A DNA stretch of 64,000 bases from Lolium rigidum (taxonomy: Eukaryota; Streptophyta; Magnoliopsida; Poales; Poaceae). Under the pieces are notes generated by a model. That model was given only the letters and a program-made list of their open reading frames with translations. It did no database searches and was not told where the DNA came from. The stretch's first letter is position 1, and each line of letters begins with the position of its first letter. Position numbers and translations under genes: made by a program. The DNA lies in NCBI RefSeq assembly GCF_022539505.1, contig NC_061510.1:282470715-282534714 (forward strand), in the 5' to 3' direction. This document shows, piece after piece, positions 32,526-43,250 of this stretch.

Positions 32526-33875
32526 GGGAAACGCTGCCGAACCCCCGGGGGATCAGCTCTCCGTTCCTCCGCCTCCTCCATCCAACACGTGTCCCGCGGG
32601 CCCACCTTATCTTCTCCCTCACCGCACCTTCTCTTCCCATCTCCATCGTTCTCCCACGCGACCTGCTCGTGCTCCTGGCCGCGCCCAGCGAGCTGCTCGC
32701 GCTCCTGGCTGCCGGCGGTCGTCCTCCTCTGCTCCGGCACCTTATCCCTCACGCCGGCTTCGTTCTCCTCCGCGGCGGCGGCTGCGCGCGGCAGCCCTTC
32801 CTGCTCTGCGCCGATCTCCTCGAATCGACCGTAACTTGCCGTACTCGCCATGGGACGCACTGGTGCTGCGAGGACATGGGCGGCGGTCAGGCCGGCCATG
32901 CTGCTACAAGCGGCGGCGGCAACTGCTACGCCCGGCAGGTGGCGCTGCTACAAGCGGCGGCGTCCTCTGCTACATCCGGCCGGCGGCGATGCTACCGACG
33001 GCGGCGGTGGAGCTGGAAGTAGGGCGATGGGTCCTGCCGGCCGGCGGCGCTGCTATAAGCGGCGGCGTCGTCTGCTACGTCTGGCCAGCGACGATGCTAC
33101 AGAAGACGGCGGCGGCGCAGCAAGTGGCGGTGGCGTCTGCTTCGTCCCGCTGGCGGCGCTGCTACGTCTGGTCTGGCCGGCGGCTCTGCTGCAAACGGCG
33201 GCGGCGGCTGCTACGCCCGACCGGCCACACTGCTACCAAAGACCGGCGGCAGCACCTGCTACGTCCGGCCGGCCGCGCTGCTACAAGTGGCCGCGACGCC
33301 TGCTACGTTCGGCCGCGGCGCCTGCTACCATAGGCAGGCGGCTCTGCTGCAAGCGGCGGCGACGCCTGCTACGTCCAGCCAGCGACGCTGCTACAAGCGG
33401 TGGTGGCGTCTGCTACGTTCATCTGTCGACGGTGCTACCAGCGACGCCGGTGAGGTTTCTGAGCGGAGCCGGCCGATAGGGGCGTTGCTGTCTTGGACGG
33501 CCGGAATTTCTGCTAAAACCGGGCGTCGCTGCTGCCGGCAGCAGGCGTGCAGGGCTGCAGGCGTGTTGCTGCTAGCCATGGTAGGGGGTGCTGACGGCGG
33601 CGGTTGGCCGCGCTGGTCGACGGGGCGGTAGTGCTACCGGCGAGCGTTGCTGCCTACGAGGACGGCGGTGCGGGCGAGAACGGCGGTGCTGTGGGCGAGA
33701 ACGGCGGAGCTGTCGGCGCGGGTGAGGACGCGTTGATCGTTCCCATCGCGGTTGCCTTTTTTCGTTTTTCCCGTGTGAGCGTTGACCCGGATGATCCGTT
33801 GATTGGTGTCCATCGTGTGGCTGGCGACCCGGGGGATTAGTGATTAGATCCCCCGGGGGACGCTCAGCGCCTCCC
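32526..33875. mobile_element. 1.35-kb non-autonomous MULE with perfect 9-bp TSD
   Basis: The ends are GGGAAACGCTG...CCCCCGGGGGATC (32526-32554) and its inverted partner ending at 33875, matching at about 22 of 29 positions. The flanking 9-bp duplication TTTTGAATT is perfect (32517-32525 and 33876-33884). There is no transposase. The interior is GC-rich with open frames on both strands, but these come from repeat composition, not from a recognised gene. Confidence 0.9.
32880..33440 (+). repeat. Degenerate tandem array inside the small MULE
   Basis: Many variants of a GC-rich unit, CTGCTAC followed by AAGCGGCGGCG or GTCCGGCCGGC, repeat head to tail at irregular spacing. One frame reads as repeats of RRCYKRRRRLLRPA, another as AAASAATSGRR. 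Long open frames result from the lack of stop trinucleotides. Confidence 0.75.
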
Positions 33876-33884
33876 TTTTGAATT

Positions 33885-34500
33885 TGATTTGGTGTCTTTA
33901 CACCTTGGTCTAGGCGTTCCCGTGGTCAACAGAATATGAGCATGATCCAACAACGACTCTATACGTGCTAGGGCCCATACCGTGACTATTGGAAATTTAC
34001 GTTTCCAATTAGTGTCCATATGTAAGTACGTGATCCAAGTTTTCATCTTCGCCCAGGTGAACTGCCTTTCATCATTGATACCTCTCTCAATTCTAAACCG
34101 TAAATGACAACATTAAATAAAAAAAAAGTCCAATGATTTTCCAATGCGTCTCTACTCTTCTCGTGTGGAAATCTGAGCAAATAAAGTCCTCTCCTATAAA
34201 AATAAATTATGCGTTATCTTTTTCTAAATTAAACAATGCACGAAGGAAGGAAGCTTTATATTCATCCTAGGCTGCTCTATACGCGGTGACCAAACTCCAT
34301 GCGAAATTATCAGTGTTGTTTTGAATATGGAGCTTCATATGCTCCACCCAAACTAGCCAATACATTCATCGTGTCCTTTCTAACGCCAAGTAATAAGCCT
34401 CTAGATTGTCTACGAGGTGGGTGAGAAATCCAAGTGAAATCAACACCACTCGATAGGTGGTTTACAATTTATCCAACTCATGTTTATGAATACAATCAGA
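33885..34500 (-). pseudogene. Old LINE remnant, part 3 (end of the endonuclease)
   Basis: The minus strand reads WKRKFPIVTVWALARIESLL then DHAHILLTTGTPRP, which looks like the end of a LINE apurinic endonuclease (SDH/DHxPLLL motif). The left neighbour across the MULE continues it. Upstream of about 34060 the frames decay, and the true 5' end is not visible. Confidence 0.65.
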
Positions 34501-34684
34501 AATATGCAAATATTTAGCCAAGTAATGAAGACCTCTTATATTCGTAAATATGTTATTCATTGGGAAAGAATTGGAGATTTAGACTTTCTTGCCTTTTTAT
34601 TCGGTTTTTGACTATTATTGTTTGTATGTAGCTTTGGATTTCCCATTGGATGCTCTAAGTAAATAAACTAAACTAAGCATCGCC

Positions 34685-35299
34685 TCATCCAACCCCACCT
34701 CTGATACCTCGCCAATAAGATGTGGAATGCATCTCTTCCTCATCTAAATGGGTGGTATCCGACTTGCTTAAGATTTTTGGAATGACTTCTAATCTATCAA
34801 ACTCCATGTATCTCAAAGATTTAGTCGACACAGTCATTTTGTTTTCATTGCTAGAGAACTTTGTAGAAATATTTGTAGTAGAAAATGAAAGGAAATATTT
34901 AGTTGAATTATCGATACCTAGTGAGCCTAAGTTGATCACCGCGTTACCACGCATCGTCTTAGATGTGGTGTCCTCATTGGTCTCGACGGTGCGAGAATGT
35001 TCCACAAAACAAGAATGACAACACAAGGAGGTAATGGATTTAAGAAGGATTAAAGAAGAGTTCCGCCCCACGTCCCGCCTTACGACAGAGGACAAAACAA
35101 CTATTTTGATCATGTTGCAAAACTTTAGCACAAAGGAACCTATTATGGTTTTTGCTACCTCCAAATGCATTGGCGGTACGGTTTCCGGGTCACTGCCTAC
35201 TATACCCCTCCTTGTCCACAGTTCGCACAACCTTGATTTTTGTGAGAAATTAAAGTGACACCTATCCCCAATTTCACAAGCTAATGTCCTTAACGACAA
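34685..35299 (-). CDS. Unrecognised 204-codon open frame
   Basis: The frame is uninterrupted from 35299 to 34685 in AT-rich DNA where such length is unusual. It is Ser/Thr/Lys-rich with a Cys pair (CCHSCF) and no known motif. It adjoins the decayed Harbinger transposase on the same strand, so it may belong to that or another transposon. Coding status is unproven. Confidence 0.3.
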   Translation of the reverse strand: MSLRTLACEIGDRCHFNFSQKSRLCELWTRRGIVGSDPETVPPMHLEVAKTIIGSFVLKFCNMIKIVVLSSVVRRDVGRNSSLILLKSITSLCCHSCFVEHSRTVETNEDTTSKTMRGNAVINLGSLGIDNSTKYFLSFSTTNISTKFSSNENKMTVSTKSLRYMEFDRLEVIPKILSKSDTTHLDEEEMHSTSYWRGIRGGVG

Positions 35300-37640
35300 A
35301 AGCTACTGCCATTAACTCTCACAAGATAAGAACTCAGAACAGAAACTGATGTATGGCATGAGCACAGCAAACACAAGCTAACACTGAATTGCAATATCTC
35401 TTGCAGGTAGCCGGTGCTCAATAATAGCAAGAGGGCCCTAGTGATCATACAAATGATTATCCCTTGCTGGTGACCTCCACGCTCACTCTCAATAATTATG
35501 TTGTGCATGGCTACACAAGCATGCATCACTTCCCACATATAGTCTTGAGACGAGGTTAGAGCGGGGTACCAGACAATTACAAACGAGATTGGAGCATGTC
35601 AAATGACCTCTCGAAATCCTTGCTGCAAGACTCCTGACGGTAAGAAATCTAAGACTCTTTGTGAGCTTGGGGCTCGTTGATTGTCTTTACAAATTTCTAC
35701 TACCTTGGATAGATGCAATCGGCTAGGTAATACACTTTGGTATAGTGATGGCTATTCACCTCATATATATTTGCACTTCTGGATCATAGCCTTCACCTAG
35801 TATCACAGACACTGTTGAGCAATGTAGAACATTGATGTTATTGTGAGATCCCGCCATACCAAAGAAAGCGTGCAAAAATCATGGGTCATGAGCCGCCACA
35901 GCTTCAAGCATCACACTGCAATATCCATGATGCCCTTTCTATAAGCCTTGCCAAGAAAATGGATAGTCTTCCATGATCAATGCATGGAATCGATGCCTCC
36001 AAGCATCTCAGGAAATCTCATCTATGCGTTTTGTGCCATGGTACGAGTTTTTTCTGCTTCAATGGGTCCTCTCAGATAGTATGGTCCACACAATGTGGTA
36101 GCTGCCTTGCAAAATCGATGCATGACTTCAACGGTTGTGGACTTGGCCATGCAAAGGTAGTCGTCAAAGGCACCCATTTCCCCCCTCCCCACCTCTCTCC
36201 TCGCTACAGTAGTTGGGTAGGTTTTCCTCTGCTCCGGGCTGGGCCAAGGCCCTCATCGGCGGTCATGCCGCTGGGGAGTGGCTGAGGCGGCGCCCTGCTC
36301 GTCGTGTTGTACATACTAGGTCTAGGGTTAGTAGTTGGTCCTTCGTGGCGTCTAGGAGTAGAGCACTAGATCTTGCTGGCCAGATCTGGCGCGTCCTAAG
36401 GTCGAGCTTCTTCATCGTCTTGCGCTGGTGGCGAGCGCATCCGTCGACGGAGAAGAAAATCCTAGGGATCTCCGACAATAAGGCCTTTGAGTCCAGCTGC
36501 TGCATCTTACGCATGCTTCCAAGGTGGAAGGATGAGATGCAGAGCCTGGACGCGTCTGCCCTGGTTCGTCGGCACCACCATCCTCTCCGCATGTCTCCTC
36601 CTCAGATCCGTGGCAGGTTCTTGGGGATCTATGGCAGGTTATTTTCTTTCAAGTGGTGCTGTCGTGCCTCTTCTCTTCTAGTCCAACTGTTTTCCCTGTT
36701 TTGCTTCGATTTCTTGGGCGCCGTGGTGGTGATACAGATCGAAGCGGCCACTGCAGCTGTTGTGACTAGAGGGATTTGGAGTTATGGAGCCATATCATCT
36801 TGGAGCTTCTTCTCAGCGACCAAGTTCTGGAAGCTGAAATCGTTGGCTACAAAGAGCCATATCAAGCCGGACATGATCTCCGGCGAAATTTCAACCTCCA
36901 ATGGGAGGCCCTTTTGGAGTTCAGGCGCTGAGGGCTTAGTCAGACTGGAGACAAGTGGTTTTGTCCTCGTCTCCAGCCATGGCTGCAGCGAGCTGAGCTC
37001 CTAGCTCCGCAGAGGGGAAGAGAAAGGACCTGATTGCTTTTCTAATGTTTTTAGTAGGGTCTTTTATACAAAAGGCAGGGATCCATATGTAATTTCTGCA
37101 TTTTATGCGGTCCTTTGTAATAGTTCTGTACTCCCTCTGTTATTGGAATGAAAAGGTTCTGGCCCCTTCGGGGGACTCCGCTGTTCAAAAAAAAAAAGGT
37201 AGTCGTCACTTCCTCGCAAAAAAGGTAGTCGTCACGTGTATCGGCATGGGATCTATATGCAAGTATCCTCATATTAGCACTGCACTTCTGAATTTAAGAG
37301 ATACCAAACACTCCGACAACATATTTCTTTATCACAAAGTAGGTATCGTACACCCTCACACCATTCACCGAGTTCGTGAACAACTCCTTAGTCATCCTAT
37401 ACCAGCGGTGAAACTCCTTTCGGGTACAAGCCGTGTGATAGCATGGCATGACCCTCCATCCTCTACCTTTCCTTGCTCTTCCTTCTCCTGAACTTGGAAC
37501 CTCCACCACTAGGAACGACATTGTTCATCTTGGTTGCTTGCAATTGTAGAAGGTAAGCAAGGATGACTAATTGCTCTTCTTCATCAACAACGGCATGGGC
37601 CTTTTCCATGGAAGCATGCATCATCATCTCATCATCTCGT
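35290..37640 (-). pseudogene. PIF/Harbinger transposase, heavily mutated and split
   Basis: From high to low coordinates the minus strand reads an N-terminal helix (MMMHASMEKAHAVVDEEEQL near 37610), FHRWYRMTKELF and YDTYFVIKKYVVGVFG (37294-37521), then MRILAYRSHADTRDDYL. After an inserted retroposon it continues AKSTTVEVMHRFC, YYLRGP, then decayed DDE_4 segments (GMAGSHNNINVLHCS near 35850, YYLADCIYP near 35725) and the end [20 protein letters not shown] (35470-35538). Several frameshifts and stops are present. No TIRs were found. Confidence 0.8.
36167..37197 (+). mobile_element. ~1-kb poly-A retroposon in the Harbinger gene
   Basis: The 3' end is an A-run at 37187-37197. The 14-base target duplication AAAGGTAGTCGTCA is at 36153-36166 and 37195-37208. 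It splits the Harbinger codons precisely. It holds a 263-codon open frame (36213-37004) with no recognised homology, followed by a 3' tail (TTCGGGGGACTCCGCTGTTC). It may be a non-autonomous LINE-type element or a processed transcript. Confidence 0.75.
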
Positions 37641-38375
37641 CGTTGCTATCCATAGCCTATTGATGAAACAACAATCAATCAATTGACCGGAAGGCATGCA
37701 AGATCAACAAAATCTAGCAATGCCAAAGGATCGAGCACCTTGCGTGCACATCAATGTGCGAGTTCACCTCGAGTGGATAGGGCAGGAAGGAGGAGAAGCA
37801 AGCATAACAGCCGAGGTGGCGGCCAGAGTCTTATGGTTGGTGTAGCCGAAGATCAAACATCGGCTTCGAGAGGGAGGGTGCCGATGGTATCGACGATTTG
37901 ACAGGGATGGAAGTGAGAATCGAGGTGGCGGGAGAAATGGCTAAGTCACTGCTTGGTGGGCCCTAGTGAGGTAAGAAGCGAGGTGGCAGGGGGAATGGCT
38001 GGATCGCTGGCTCGTGGCACCCTCCTATGGCTACAGTTGTCCAAGTAAGTGTACTTCGAAACAGGTTTATTTTTTACAGAACTTCGCCACCGTGTTCAGA
38101 ATCGTACATCCGGCCCCGACTGTGTGTTCTCCCGTTGCAGTTGACTACAACGTACTATATACGTAGATTAAGGGCAATCTCTATCGGGCCGGCGCAAAAT
38201 TGCCGGCAAAAGTGACCGCGCGTGTTTGCCTTCGCCCGCGAGCGGACACCAATAGGTTGTATAGGGCAGTGGTGACCGTTTGCGTTGGAGGTATTTTTTT
38301 CCCTCACGGCGTCAAGCTCGGTAATGGTAGTTTAACGTTCCGTCAAGGCCTGCCGCCAACGATTACAGTTTCACC
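37641..38375. other. No gene seen
   Basis: Anonymous sequence between the Harbinger remnant and the next ORF. It has a purine-rich part near 37880-38000 with a loosely repeated GAGGTGGC-type phrase, and GC-rich sequence from 38180 that may be the decayed end of a DNA transposon. Confidence 0.4.
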
Positions 38376-39035
38376 ATGGCCGAGGACAACCGCACCTGGG
38401 CCCGCCTTGTTAAGATGGCCTGCCGCGTAAACCCAGATGATCCGGACCTTGCCGCCCTCCAAGCGACAAAGGCATTCGCGGAGGAGCACACGACCGTGTA
38501 TGGCCGCCAAGCCGAGCAGCTGGAGGCGGGCGGAGGTTGTGGATGCTAGGGCAGTGGTGGCGGCGAAGTTGGAGGTGGCAGAGACTAGGGCGGTGGCGGC
38601 GACAATGGCCGACCTCCAGGCAGAGCTCGTGGCGGCGATGGTGGCGGCTAGAGCGAACCTAGCGGCGACCCCACCCGCGGACACTGTCGACGATGAGGAC
38701 AACGATGGCATCGACTTTCTCACCGATGACGAGGAGGGCAAGGGTGTGAGTGTCGAGCAGCAAGCGCTGGTCGCATTGTTCGAGAGCCTCCCTCTGGACG
38801 CCCGTCAGGCTTAGGCGGCGGAGGTGCAAGCTCACGTGATGCGCTATCCATGAGGCGGGCATACGTGAGCTCCGACCTAGCGACAGTCGCATGGAAGGGA
38901 CATGAGCGCACGTGGATCGACCGGGTGAACCGCGAGCTGAGGGAGGCCATTGCGGCGAGGGATGAAGTGGTGGCGGCAGTGGCGAAGGACAAGGCCCGCT
39001 ACCATATCGACATTTTGGTGGCCGCGGTGCAGTAG
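38376..39035 (+). pseudogene. Broken Ala-rich coiled-coil ORF
   Basis: The ATG at 38376 opens MAEDNRTWARLVKMACRVNP. A frame change near 38525 continues as an Ala/Val-rich coiled coil (EVVDARAVVAAKLEVAETRA), an acidic patch, and, after a stop near 38812, RVNRELREAIAARDEVVAAV to 39035. At least two breaks are needed to link the pieces. I do not recognise the family. Repetitive A/V/E composition and the setting suggest a transposon-associated or decayed gene. Confidence 0.45.
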
Positions 39036-39676
39036 ATGGAGCAAGTGGCGAAAGACAAAATTCGATGCTGAAACAAAGACTTGTCACAAGATAAATTTTC
39101 TCTTTTTCGCTTAGAATACAAAAATATATTATTTTTAGTGAAATTTGACTAATACACATATATTATGAAGATGTACATGTAAATTTTTTTGTCAAATTTT
39201 TTTTAACACTTGGAAATATGTTTTTATTTTAGAGGGATCATATGCACCGGGGAGCCGAATTGAGTTTCTGTGAATGTTGCTGATTCATCGTAGAGAAGAA
39301 CAACAGGAGGTGCTGTCCTGTAAACCCCTAATGGTGGATTTCTTGGGGAGAAGCAGAGTTAATTGAGTTATACTATATTACTACTAGGAGTAGAACAGAT
39401 TCCATAAACTAGGATAACTACACTACTAGTACTTCTCCATTAGTTGACCAACAAGAGTAATTCAGTTCAGTAGTAACAGAATTACAGAAACTGATGAACA
39501 GAGCCAACTACAATCTGCCCTCTCCAATTGCATCTTGCCTTGCGCTCATCTCCCGTACAGGATGGTCCTCCATCGGAATCCATGGGTAGCAGGCTGCAGG
39601 CATACCAATCTAATCTACTTAATCTCCTCCTACCAAGGGAGTGGGGACGGCCAACCACGGCAGCTACCAAGAACCA

Positions 39677-40786
39677 TCACACCCGCACAGATCCCACCGA
39701 GAAGACGAAGCCGGCGAACTCCGGCGGAGGGCACACCACGGTCCAGATCTTGGTCTTGACGTCGAACACCCACAGCGCGTGCCCGCCAGAACTGATTGCC
39801 CCGGTGACCACCACGCGCTCCCCGCCGCCGACGGCGACCGCGCGCGCCGTGCCGGCCTTGAGTCCCGGCGGGGACGGGCCGACCTCGCGCCACTCGCGGC
39901 GCTCCCCGCGGTACTCCATCATGGCGGTGCCCTCGATGCACCAGACGCGGCCGCGCACCACCACGTGCGCCGCCGAGGGGGGCGCGCGCACGCGCTCCAG
40001 GCGGCGCCACACGCGGGCGGCCGGGTCGAACCACTCCGCGTCGCGCTCGAACCCGCCCTGCCGGCCCGTGCGGTACCCGCTGACGGCGAGGAAGCGGTCG
40101 CCGGCGACGGTGGCCATGCCGTCGCACTCGTCGCGCTCCTCCGACATGTCCGGGAGCGGGTCCCAGGCGTCCGCCCCCGCGTCGTACGCCTCCGCCGTCT
40201 TGAGCGCGTTCTTCAGCTTGTCGTGGCCCCCGGCGACGTAGATCTTGCCGCCCGCCTCGGCGCACGCGAAGAAGGACCGCGCGGACCGCATCGGCGCGCC
40301 GCAGCGCCACACGCCGGTGGTGGCGTCCAGCACGTGGACGTCCGCCACGGGCTCGAAGGTCTTGGTGTCCCACCCGCCCAGCACGGCCAGGCGGCTCCCG
40401 ACCGCCGCGCACTGCGCAAACATCGGCACCGGCGGCGCCGCGCGCTCGCGGCGCCACTCACCCGTGGTGACGTTGTAGACCGACACCCCGTACGCCTGGG
40501 TGCTGGCCGGCGCGTCTCCGCCGACGGCGGGGACGCCGTCCGTCGGGATCCCGAACTGCAGGAGGAAGACCAGATCCTCGTTGGCGCCGGCGTCGGCGCG
40601 CGCGAGGGCGAACTCGGGCGCGGCGGCGGCGCCCCTCCAGCCGCGGCAGACGCCGCGCATGGAGCCGAAGGAGCGGTGCGGGACGCGCGCGAGGCAGTCG
40701 ACGGCGACGTCGTCCGGCATCCCGGGGATAAGGTCGATGTGGTCGACCTTGCACTCCTGAGCACGGCTCTTTTGGTTCCTCATCAT
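39677..40786 (-). CDS. F-box/Kelch-repeat protein
   Basis: An intact single-exon gene of 369 codons, GC-rich as many grass genes are. Near residues 18-57 lies an F-box (LIPGMPDDVAVDCLARVPHR, then VCRGWR), which binds SKP1 to form an SCF ubiquitin ligase. Kelch repeats follow (double-Gly units LGGWDTKTF, VAGGHDKLK, VSGYRTG; about residues 110-340), forming a propeller that selects substrates. The layout and length resemble the small plant KFB/KMD group, which targets phenylalanine ammonia-lyase or type-B response regulators for degradation; that assignment is tentative. A TATA-like box lies 82 bp upstream. It is the only clear host gene here, isolated among transposons. Confidence 0.93.
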   Translation of the reverse strand: MMRNQKSRAQECKVDHIDLIPGMPDDVAVDCLARVPHRSFGSMRGVCRGWRGAAAAPEFALARADAGANEDLVFLLQFGIPTDGVPAVGGDAPASTQAYGVSVYNVTTGEWRRERAAPPVPMFAQCAAVGSRLAVLGGWDTKTFEPVADVHVLDATTGVWRCGAPMRSARSFFACAEAGGKIYVAGGHDKLKNALKTAEAYDAGADAWDPLPDMSEERDECDGMATVAGDRFLAVSGYRTGRQGGFERDAEWFDPAARVWRRLERVRAPPSAAHVVVRGRVWCIEGTAMMEYRGERREWREVGPSPPGLKAGTARAVAVGGGERVVVTGAISSGGHALWVFDVKTKIWTVVCPPPEFAGFVFSVGSVRV

Positions 40787-40867
40787 CTTGTTTGCTTCTT
40801 CTTCTTCTCGAAAGAAATGGAAATGGAAATGGAAATGGATGGCTCCTCTCCACCAAGCGAAGTGAAG

Positions 40868-40875
40868 TTAAATAG
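40868..40875 (-). promoter_or_regulatory. TATA box of the F-box/Kelch gene
   Basis: CTATTTAA on the minus strand, 82 bp before the ATG. The short leader between them contains a tandem CCATTT/GGAAAT hexamer repeat (40817-40838). Confidence 0.55.
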
Positions 40876-41040
40876 AGCGGCTACGCCGCTACGTGCCGCT
40901 GCGTGGTTGGAACGCTACTGCTCATCACCGACGGAAGAGAAGGAAAAGATAAACAATCTGACGCCCGCCGACGACACCTCCGATCTCGTCTTATCTTCTC
41001 GCTTGCGGTCGATGACGTGCACACGAGTACACGAATGCTG

Positions 41041-41345
41041 ATTTTTTGTTTTCAAAATGTTGAAATTCAAATTTAAACAAATTCATAATGATGTTACGCC
41101 GCGGATCATCTAATCATATCATCACAAATTGCCTAACCACCATCCATCACCCAGAAGCAAATGAATTGGAAATGACAAAACATAGATGATCCAACATCAC
41201 ATAGGGTAAAACAGATGTGAAAAAATGATCTAAATGAAGACTATAACTACGTATGTGGACATTATTGGTGACTCACAAGGGTCATTGTAAAATTACTCAT
41301 GTGAAGGCAAATTTATCGGTAACTTCAAACAATCCCTAAAATCGA
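41041..41345. other. Upstream flank of the F-box gene, no gene
   Basis: AT-rich DNA upstream of the F-box/Kelch promoter. No recognisable element or coding sequence. Confidence 0.5.
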
Positions 41346-41606
41346 TCAGTTCTCAAGCAGGTACACTCTAAATGCTTGTTCAGTGTCCGTTCTCGTTGCT
41401 TCTTGAGCCTTCTTAAAGTAGACTCTCTTCTTACATTGAGGGTTTGGTATTCTTTTTTCAAAAGAGGCGGGCCAAAGCGGATAGATACCACCAAAAAGAT
41501 CGTATTTGGTATCATAAAGTGGACTCTCTTCCTCATCATCACCATCCTCATCATCAAAAAAGGCATCCAACTTCTCTCCCGATAACTTGTCTAAATGAAC
41601 ATCCAA
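41346..41606 (-). pseudogene. PIF/Harbinger transposase fragment
   Basis: An 86-codon frame contains GGIYPLWPASFEKRIPNPQ then KKRVYFKKAQEATRTDTEQA, which matches the second-aspartate to third-acidic region of plant DDE_4 transposases (DGIYPxWPxFVKxI, AQExxRKDVExAFGVLQ), with the DG altered to GG. It is an isolated remnant without visible ends. Confidence 0.6.
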
Positions 41607-41906
41607 CTCAAAACTTTAGCACATGTGCGAAACATCATCAAAATGATCATAGAACTATGTGAATCCATCATACACAAAAAAGTTACTTTAACACAATTTT
41701 TTCAAACACCTGATGAGTGTCGACCTTCATGTCAGTTGAAAGAGATCTTCGATGAGAAGGGACCACGTCAGCAGGGTAGATGATAATGAGACCATGGCAA
41801 TGATGATTGACTAGATAAAGGAGGAGATAAATACGCAAAATGGCTTCCATACGGGCAGGAATGGGATCGAGCGGTGGTTGTGAAATTCTCTTGTAGGTTA
41901 ACTAAG

Positions 41907-43169
41907 TGTAAGGGTATTTTACCCTTATCCATTATTTTGGTAATAATGACATCGTGCTAGAGTATTTGGTCTAATACATGTCTATGAGGTTAATCTCAGG
42001 TATTAGCCAAAGAGGCATAAATGGTGTATCAATGGAACAAGAAGGTAAAGGGAGACGTCCCACTTTGACAACAATCAAGAAGGGCTCTTCAGCACCTGGC
42101 CGGCCATAGGCCCGATCAGACCGGTCCTAGCACCGGCCAGCCCGGGGCCGACCGGTCCCTGGACTGGTGCCAGCCGGGGGATGTTCTATAAGTCACAGAA
42201 CCCTCCAAGTCATGGCCCAGTCGCTGGCCCGGTTTGGACCGGCCTGCTCCGGTCATGAGCCCGGTCGGACCGGGATGTGGGCCGGGCGCCCCAGCGCCAT
42301 CCGGAGGCATTACTGCACGACAATGTCCTGCCCCGGTCAAGGCCCGATCCCAGCTCCGGTTTAGACCAGATGGCCCGGTTCATGCGCCGGCCGGCCCGGT
42401 TGACCGGGTTCCTCGAAGAAGTTGCTTAGGTGGCAAGTCATCAACGACCATATTTCAAGTGACATTATATATACCCCTTCTCCTACCTCTGAAGAGGTAG
42501 GCACTACACTACAAGTTGTTCTTGAGCTCTCTCTCACATACTCCATTGTTAGAAACACCAAAAGCCTCAGATCTCTCTCCTCCTCCACCCGAACTCAAAT
42601 CCCTTCGGGGAAAGATAGAGGAGGACCCGATCTACCGTTCTACCAAGCCAAATCTTGTTCCCCCTTGTATTCATCAAGATAGTTGCTCTCTAGGGTTCCT
42701 TGGAAACCCTAGGTGGGCAAAAGAGGTCCGGAAGCATCCGGGTTGTGGATTTGCTCCTGACAAGATTGTGAAGGTTTGGAGGCTACCTCAAAGTCTACCA
42801 CAAGTGAGTGAGCTATTCCTTCGTGGGATAGGCTCCGAAGAATAGGGTGAGCCTTCGTGGCGTTGGGGAATCCTTCGTGGGACCTCCACCCCTCCAAACG
42901 TGACGTACCTTCTTGCAAAGGAAGGGAACACGGGAATAAACCCTCGTCTCCGCGTGCTATCGATTATCTCTAACCGAACTCCTTACTTGTGATATAATTG
43001 CCTGTGAGAGACTTCGAGCTCGAGTTACTAGTATCATCATATAGGTTGCCTCACCTAGTTTGCATTAGGCTCACCTTTATATTTCGCAAAGCGTAATATT
43101 GCAAAGAAAGAATTAAAATTTGTAGAAACCTATTCACCCCCCTCTAGGTTTACCATCTCTAAACTATCA
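41907..43169 (+). mobile_element. Probable solo Copia LTR
   Basis: It starts TGTAAGGGTATTTTACCCTT and ends ...CCCCCCTCTAGG...TATCA, the usual look of long Pooideae Copia (SIRE/Maximus-like) LTRs, with a leader giving way to 'CTATTCACCCCCCTCTAG' near the end. A TATA-type TATATATA lies near 42468. The flanking 5-mers are CTAAG (41902) and CTGAG (43170), a near target duplication. No primer-binding site or internal region follows, so this is likely a recombined solo LTR. A CCGG-rich patch at 42080-42410 lies inside. Confidence 0.6.
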
Positions 43170-43250
43170 CTGAGGCCTCAATGGAAGTGCATATAGCGGC
43201 TCGGTGGTGCAGATATAGAGGCCGACATTGGTGCTCAGGAAGCATGATAG

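Noticed and set aside
32524..33479. Two 200-270 codon basic proteins inside the small MULE
   Set aside because: Composition follows the tandem array in every frame; no family motif and no conserved start.
39630..41041. Long plus- and minus-strand Arg/Ala-rich frames over the F-box/Kelch gene
   Set aside because: They are shadows of a GC-rich coding sequence; only the 39677-40786 minus frame shows F-box and Kelch motifs.
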